Origin: Burkholderiales bacterium UBA1834
GTDB lineage: Bacteria; Pseudomonadota; Gammaproteobacteria; Burkholderiales; Burkholderiaceae_C
Assembly: GCA_002339015.1 (NCBI GenBank)
Contig: DDJC01000023.1
Span: forward strand, 30,149 to 47,998
Length of the DNA: 17,850 nucleotides
Direction: 5' to 3'
The position numbers and the translations under genes were made by a program. The notes beneath the pieces were generated by a model. It had not been told where the DNA came from, did not search any database, and saw only the letters and a list, made by a program, of their open reading frames with translations. This document shows, piece by piece, positions 14,713 through 17,850 of this stretch (the first letter of the stretch is position 1; each line of letters begins with the position of its first letter).

Positions 14713-14910
14713 GGCGGGTTTCCTGTGGGGGACACGATGACTGCAAGGTTAGTGCAAAGCCGATCGACAAGGTTGCATGGGCTTGACCGGTCTGTTCAAG
14801 AGATTTGAAACGTGACGGAGATCTACAGCTTCGATCAGTTCTGCCGAAATCCCGAACAGCGGCTGATGATGTGCGCCATCGTCGCGTCAGTCTGAGACAG
14901 GAAGGACCCC

Positions 14911-16080
14911 ATGACATCGTCCCTCATCAAGCGCACCGGCGACCTGATCCTGGGCACCGAGCCCCGGCAGCGACTGCGGATCTACCGATCGCTGATGGCC
15001 GCCAGTGTCTACCTCATCTGCATCGCCCTGCAAGGGTACGCCTGCATCATCGGCTTCATGCACTGGGGCGATGCCGCCCTGCTCTCCAGCCTGATCGTGC
15101 TGAACGTGCTGTTCTGGTATGGCATGCTGCGCGCCGGCATCAACCAGCGCTTCGCCGACCCGGCCCTCACGCTGCCCCAGATCCTCTCGGCGCTCACCGT
15201 GATCGCCGGCGCCTATGCCGTGACCGGGCCCGTGCATGGCTCCACGCTGATGCTGCTGGCGCTGGTGCTGGTGTTCGGCATCTTCAACATGAAGGCCCCG
15301 GACGCCAAGCTGGCCGGCATCTACACCGTGCTGCTGATGGGCCTGACAATGCTGATCAAGTCGCAGTCCGAGGCGCAGCACTATCCCATCCACCTGGAGA
15401 TCGCGCACTTCGTGCTGGTGGCCGCCATCGTGCCGACGATCTCGTCGCTGGCGGCGCAGCTGTCCAACCTGCGCGCCAAGCTGCAGAACCAGAAGGAAGA
15501 GCTCACGCAGGCGCTCAACCGCATCCAGGTGCTGGCCACGCGCGATGAACTCACCGGCCTGTACAACCGCCGCCACATGATGGACGTGCTCAACCAGCAC
15601 CAAAAGCGCCTGACCCGCTCAGGCCACCACCGCTTCTGCCTGGCCATCCTGGACATCGACCACTTCAAACGCATCAACGACACCTACGGCCACAACGTGG
15701 GCGACGAGGTGCTGCGCAACTTCGCACAGGCCGCCGCCACCGTGATGCGCGAGACCGACGTCGTCGCACGATGGGGCGGCGAGGAGTTCCTGGTGCTGCT
15801 CAACGACACGCAGCCAGGCGCCGCCGCCATCGGCCTGGAGCGCCTGCGCGAACACCTGCACAATGTGCAGCTCGCCGCCAACCTGCCCGATCTGAAGCCC
15901 ACCTTCTCGGCCGGCCTCACCGATTACGCCCTGAGCGAGCCGCTGCACAGTTGTATAGAGCGGGCCGACCGCGCCCTGTACGCTGCCAAGAACGGCGGAC
16001 GCGACCGTGTCGTGATGGTCGACGGCTCTGCGCATGCCCCCCAGACCCAGGGCAACGGACACCCCATGGCCGTGGCCTGA
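14911..16080 (+). CDS. Membrane-anchored GGDEF diguanylate cyclase
   Basis: A 389-residue protein predicted to make cyclic di-GMP from two GTP. Residues about 25-190 hold five or six hydrophobic segments (for example SLMAASVYLICIALQGYACI and STLMLLALVLVFGIFNM), a membrane sensor without a recognised name. A coiled coil (about 193-212, LSNLRAKLQNQKEELTQALN) links to the GGDEF domain starting at ATRDELTGLYNRR. The active-site loop is GGEEF at 289-293, a functional variant. RETD at 280-283 sits five residues before it and matches the RxxD inhibitory site, so product feedback inhibition is expected. The domain ends with YAAKNGGRDRV. ATG 14911 has AGGAAGGA four bases upstream. There is no EAL domain and no c-di-GMP effector gene next to it. 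It runs in the same direction as the sensor kinase that begins 175 bases later; a functional link is only a possibility. Confidence 0.95.
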   Translation: MTSSLIKRTGDLILGTEPRQRLRIYRSLMAASVYLICIALQGYACIIGFMHWGDAALLSSLIVLNVLFWYGMLRAGINQRFADPALTLPQILSALTVIAGAYAVTGPVHGSTLMLLALVLVFGIFNMKAPDAKLAGIYTVLLMGLTMLIKSQSEAQHYPIHLEIAHFVLVAAIVPTISSLAAQLSNLRAKLQNQKEELTQALNRIQVLATRDELTGLYNRRHMMDVLNQHQKRLTRSGHHRFCLAILDIDHFKRINDTYGHNVGDEVLRNFAQAAATVMRETDVVARWGGEEFLVLLNDTQPGAAAIGLERLREHLHNVQLAANLPDLKPTFSAGLTDYALSEPLHSCIERADRALYAAKNGGRDRVVMVDGSAHAPQTQGNGHPMAVA

Positions 16081-16197
16081 ATCCTGCTGAAATGCACATG
16101 AAACAGATGGTGTACGGCTTGTTGTCAACCCCCGACTTGTGCGACAGTAGAACGAGCTGAGGGACGCACCACCCCGTCCAGCAGCCATAAAGAGAGG

Positions 16198-16221
16198 CAT
16201 GCGCCACAACATCAGCGCATG
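16198..16221. repeat. 7-bp inverted repeat upstream of the third sensor kinase
   Basis: CATGCGC (16198-16204) and GCGCATG (16215-16221) are exact reverse complements around a 10-base loop. It lies about 35 bases before the kinase start, after an AAAGAGAGG purine run. No T-run follows. It may be an operator half-site pair or chance. Confidence 0.35.
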
Positions 16222-16255
16222 AAAACTGGGGTGGGCTGCTTCGGTCCGATCGACA

Positions 16256-17850
16256 ATGCCGAGTACCCCCCCTGCAGTACCCCCCCCATCCCTGTCGGAG
16301 CTGGTCCAGCAACTCCGCGCGGGCTATGTGCGGGGCGCGTCGTCGACCGACATCTTCGAGACCCTGCTGTCCGACCTGCTGGCCTACACCGGCAGCGCGC
16401 TGGGCTTCATCGGCCTGCCTGTGGATGGGCAGGACACCGCTCACGTGCAGGTGTTCACGCTGCAGAGCATCGACTGGTCAGCCAGTGCCTCGGCCTCGCT
16501 GATCCGCCCGGTAGAGCCGGCCCGCCTGGTGTTCCGTGAGGTGGACACCGTCTTCGGCCGCGTGCTGTCCACCGGCAGGCCCCTGATCTGCCACGAGCCG
16601 CCGCAGGATCCCCCGGGCAGCAGCCACACACCGGCGGGCTACCCGCCGCTGCAGAACTTCCTGGGCCTGCCACTGGTGCACGGCGGCACGCTGGTGGGCA
16701 TGCTGGGCCTGGCCAACCGCGAAGGCGGCTTCGACGACAGCCTGGCCCAGGCCCTGCAGCCCGCCGTGGACATGCTCGCCAGCATCGTCGGCGCGGTCGA
16801 GCTTGAGCGCAGCCAGCGCGAGGCGGTCCAGGCCCGCACCGCTGCCCAGGACACCCTCAAGCGCAGCGAAGCCTATTACCAGCAGATCTTCGAGACCGCC
16901 GGCGTGGGCATCGCCCGCGTGGCGCCCGATGGCCAGCTGCTGGACGTGAACCAGCGCTTCGCCGACATCTGCCAGCGCAGCCGGCACGAGCTGCTGGGCC
17001 TGTGCGTGCAGGACTTCACCCACAACGACGACCTGACCGTGCACACCGCGCTGCTGGAGGCCACCTTGCAGGGCCACCAGGACCGCTACACGATGGAGAA
17101 GCGCTACCTGTGCCCGAGCGGCGGCCATGTGTGGGTGCAGCTCAATGCCGTGCTGGCCCGCGACGAGGCCGGGCGGCCGAGCCATTTCGTCTCTGTCATC
17201 GAAGACATCTCCGAGCGCCGCCGCTACCAGGAAGCGATCCTGAGCGCCCAGGCCGCCGAGCGTGCCAGCAAGGCCAAGACCGAGTTCCTCTCGCGCATGA
17301 GCCACGAGCTGCGCACGCCGCTGAACGCCATGCTGGGCTTCGCGCAGCTGCTGCGGGTCGACCCGCGTCACCCGCTGCACGATGCGCAGAAGCAGAAGGT
17401 GCGGCACATCGAGCAGGCCGGCGCCCATCTGCTGGCCATGCTGACCGATGTGCTTGACCTGTCGCGCATCGAGGCCGGCAGCCTGCCGCTGTCGCTCGAA
17501 TCGCTCGCCGTGGCCGAGGTGGTGCGCGAAGCCGCCACCATGGTCGGCACGCAGGCCCAGCAACAGGGCGTGCTGCTGCAGCAGACACCCATCGACCCCG
17601 ATCTGCACGTCAAGGCCGACCCGCTGCGCCTGCGCCAGATCCTGGTCAACCTGCTGAGCAACGCGATCAAGTACAACCGCCCGGAGGGGCAGGTGCGCGT
17701 CGAGGTGCAGCTGCTCAAGCCGCACGTGATGATCGCCATCCACGACACCGGCATGGGGCTGAGCCCGGAGCAGCAGGCCCACCTGTTCGAGCCCTTCAAC
17801 CGCCTGGGGGCCGAGCGCACGGGCGTCGAGGGCACGGGCATCGGCCTGGT
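16256..17850 (+). CDS. Sensor histidine kinase, GAF-PAS-HisKA-HATPase (3' end outside window)
   Basis: The frame is open from 16223 to the window end; ATG 16256 is the first start in it, giving at least 531 residues. No ribosome-binding site is obvious. Order: a Pro/Ser-rich N-terminus, GAF domain (about 30-190; GSALGFIGLP, later FLGLPLVHGGTLVGMLGLAN), a short coiled coil, one PAS domain (about 200-325; FETAGVGIARVAPDGQLLDV), then HisKA with phosphoacceptor His350 in SRMSHELRTPLNAMLGF. The ATPase domain has Asn465 and Asn469 in NLLSNAIKYN, Asp497 in HDTGMGL and GTGIGL from 526, where the window stops. All catalytic boxes seen are intact. Its DHp region closely resembles that of the degenerate kinase at 574-3978, suggesting common ancestry. 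It has no membrane segments. Codons 4-11 contain runs of seven and eight C. A C-terminal REC domain is possible but not visible. Confidence 0.9.
   Translation, partial: MPSTPPAVPPPSLSELVQQLRAGYVRGASSTDIFETLLSDLLAYTGSALGFIGLPVDGQDTAHVQVFTLQSIDWSASASASLIRPVEPARLVFREVDTVFGRVLSTGRPLICHEPPQDPPGSSHTPAGYPPLQNFLGLPLVHGGTLVGMLGLANREGGFDDSLAQALQPAVDMLASIVGAVELERSQREAVQARTAAQDTLKRSEAYYQQIFETAGVGIARVAPDGQLLDVNQRFADICQRSRHELLGLCVQDFTHNDDLTVHTALLEATLQGHQDRYTMEKRYLCPSGGHVWVQLNAVLARDEAGRPSHFVSVIEDISERRRYQEAILSAQAAERASKAKTEFLSRMSHELRTPLNAMLGFAQLLRVDPRHPLHDAQKQKVRHIEQAGAHLLAMLTDVLDLSRIEAGSLPLSLESLAVAEVVREAATMVGTQAQQQGVLLQQTPIDPDLHVKADPLRLRQILVNLLSNAIKYNRPEGQVRVEVQLLKPHVMIAIHDTGMGLSPEQQAHLFEPFNRLGAERTGVEGTGIGL
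16266..16287 (+). repeat. Two poly-C tracts (C7 and C8) in the first codons of the sensor kinase
   Basis: Seven C at 16266-16272 and eight C at 16280-16287 lie in two copies of a GTACCCCCCC-like unit separated by TGCA. Both are inside codons 4-11 of the kinase. Such homopolymers are prone to slippage, and a change in length would shift the reading frame. They are also a common site of sequencing error, but the frame as given is open and in phase with the whole kinase. Confidence 0.8.

Noticed and set aside
14713..14910. Divergent promoter region between cytochrome b561 and the diguanylate cyclase
   Set aside because: Promoters for both genes must lie here, and TTGACC and TTGAAA hexamers are visible, but none has a convincing partner -10 at 16-18 bases, so I did not assign one.
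16199..16222. Seven-codon leader ORF (MRHNISA) before the third kinase
   Set aside because: The purine run upstream ends one base before the ATG, too close to serve as a ribosome-binding site, and the peptide has no attenuation-like codon run.
16219..16539. A 106-residue plus-strand frame starting MKTGVGCFGP
   Set aside because: It overlaps the GAF domain of the kinase in the wrong frame, has no ribosome-binding site and shows no domain. It matters only as a possible alternative start if the poly-C tracts slip.

Overview
This is a GC-rich (roughly two-thirds G+C) chromosomal window. Codon choice is strongly biased to G or C in third position, and that bias creates many long shadow ORFs. The gene order dapF – DUF484 – xerC, the YceI/cytochrome b561 operon and the protein styles point to a betaproteobacterium of the order Burkholderiales. 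That placement is an inference from style and synteny; no marker gene is present. I see no rRNA, tRNA, CRISPR, insertion sequence, phage gene or other sign of recent transfer. Coding density is high and no gene-free stretch exceeds about 300 bases.

Layout. (a) 1-402 is the C-terminal end of a methyl-accepting chemotaxis protein, followed by a long inverted repeat. (b) 574-3978 is a large multi-PAS hybrid sensor kinase. Its REC domain is intact, but its kinase core has lost the phosphoacceptor histidine, the N-box asparagines and the G1 aspartate. (c) 4018-6554 holds dapF, a DUF484 gene and xerC, a tightly packed housekeeping operon (lysine/peptidoglycan precursor synthesis plus chromosome dimer resolution). 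(d) 6574-6996 (minus) is a BON-domain lipoprotein, convergent with xerC and divergent from an rlmI-type 23S rRNA methyltransferase at 7197-8390. (e) 8622-9761 is an AraC-family regulator closed by a clear intrinsic terminator. (f) 9846-10664 is an HDOD protein and 10755-12779 a membrane-bound hybrid histidine kinase; a perfect 11-bp inverted repeat lies between them. (g) 12790-14712 (minus) is a three-gene operon of cytochrome b561 and two YceI-like periplasmic proteins. (h) 14911-16080 is a membrane-anchored diguanylate cyclase with active-site and inhibitory-site motifs. (i) 16256 to the window end is a third sensor kinase (GAF-PAS-HisKA-HATPase), cut by the window edge, with two poly-C tracts in its first eleven codons.

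How it fits together. Two themes alternate: ordinary housekeeping genes, and a heavy load of signal-transduction genes (chemoreceptor, three histidine-kinase-type proteins, one HDOD protein, one diguanylate cyclase, one AraC regulator). No dedicated response regulator with a DNA-binding output is present, so the kinases must pass phosphate to partners encoded elsewhere, or to each other's REC domains.

The most unusual protein is the apparent pseudo-histidine kinase at 574-3978. The most unusual DNA features are the poly-C start of the third kinase, the hairpin next to the second kinase's start codon, the long inverted repeat after the chemoreceptor, and promoter-like elements placed so that three genes would give leaderless mRNAs. 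I found no clearly new multi-gene system.
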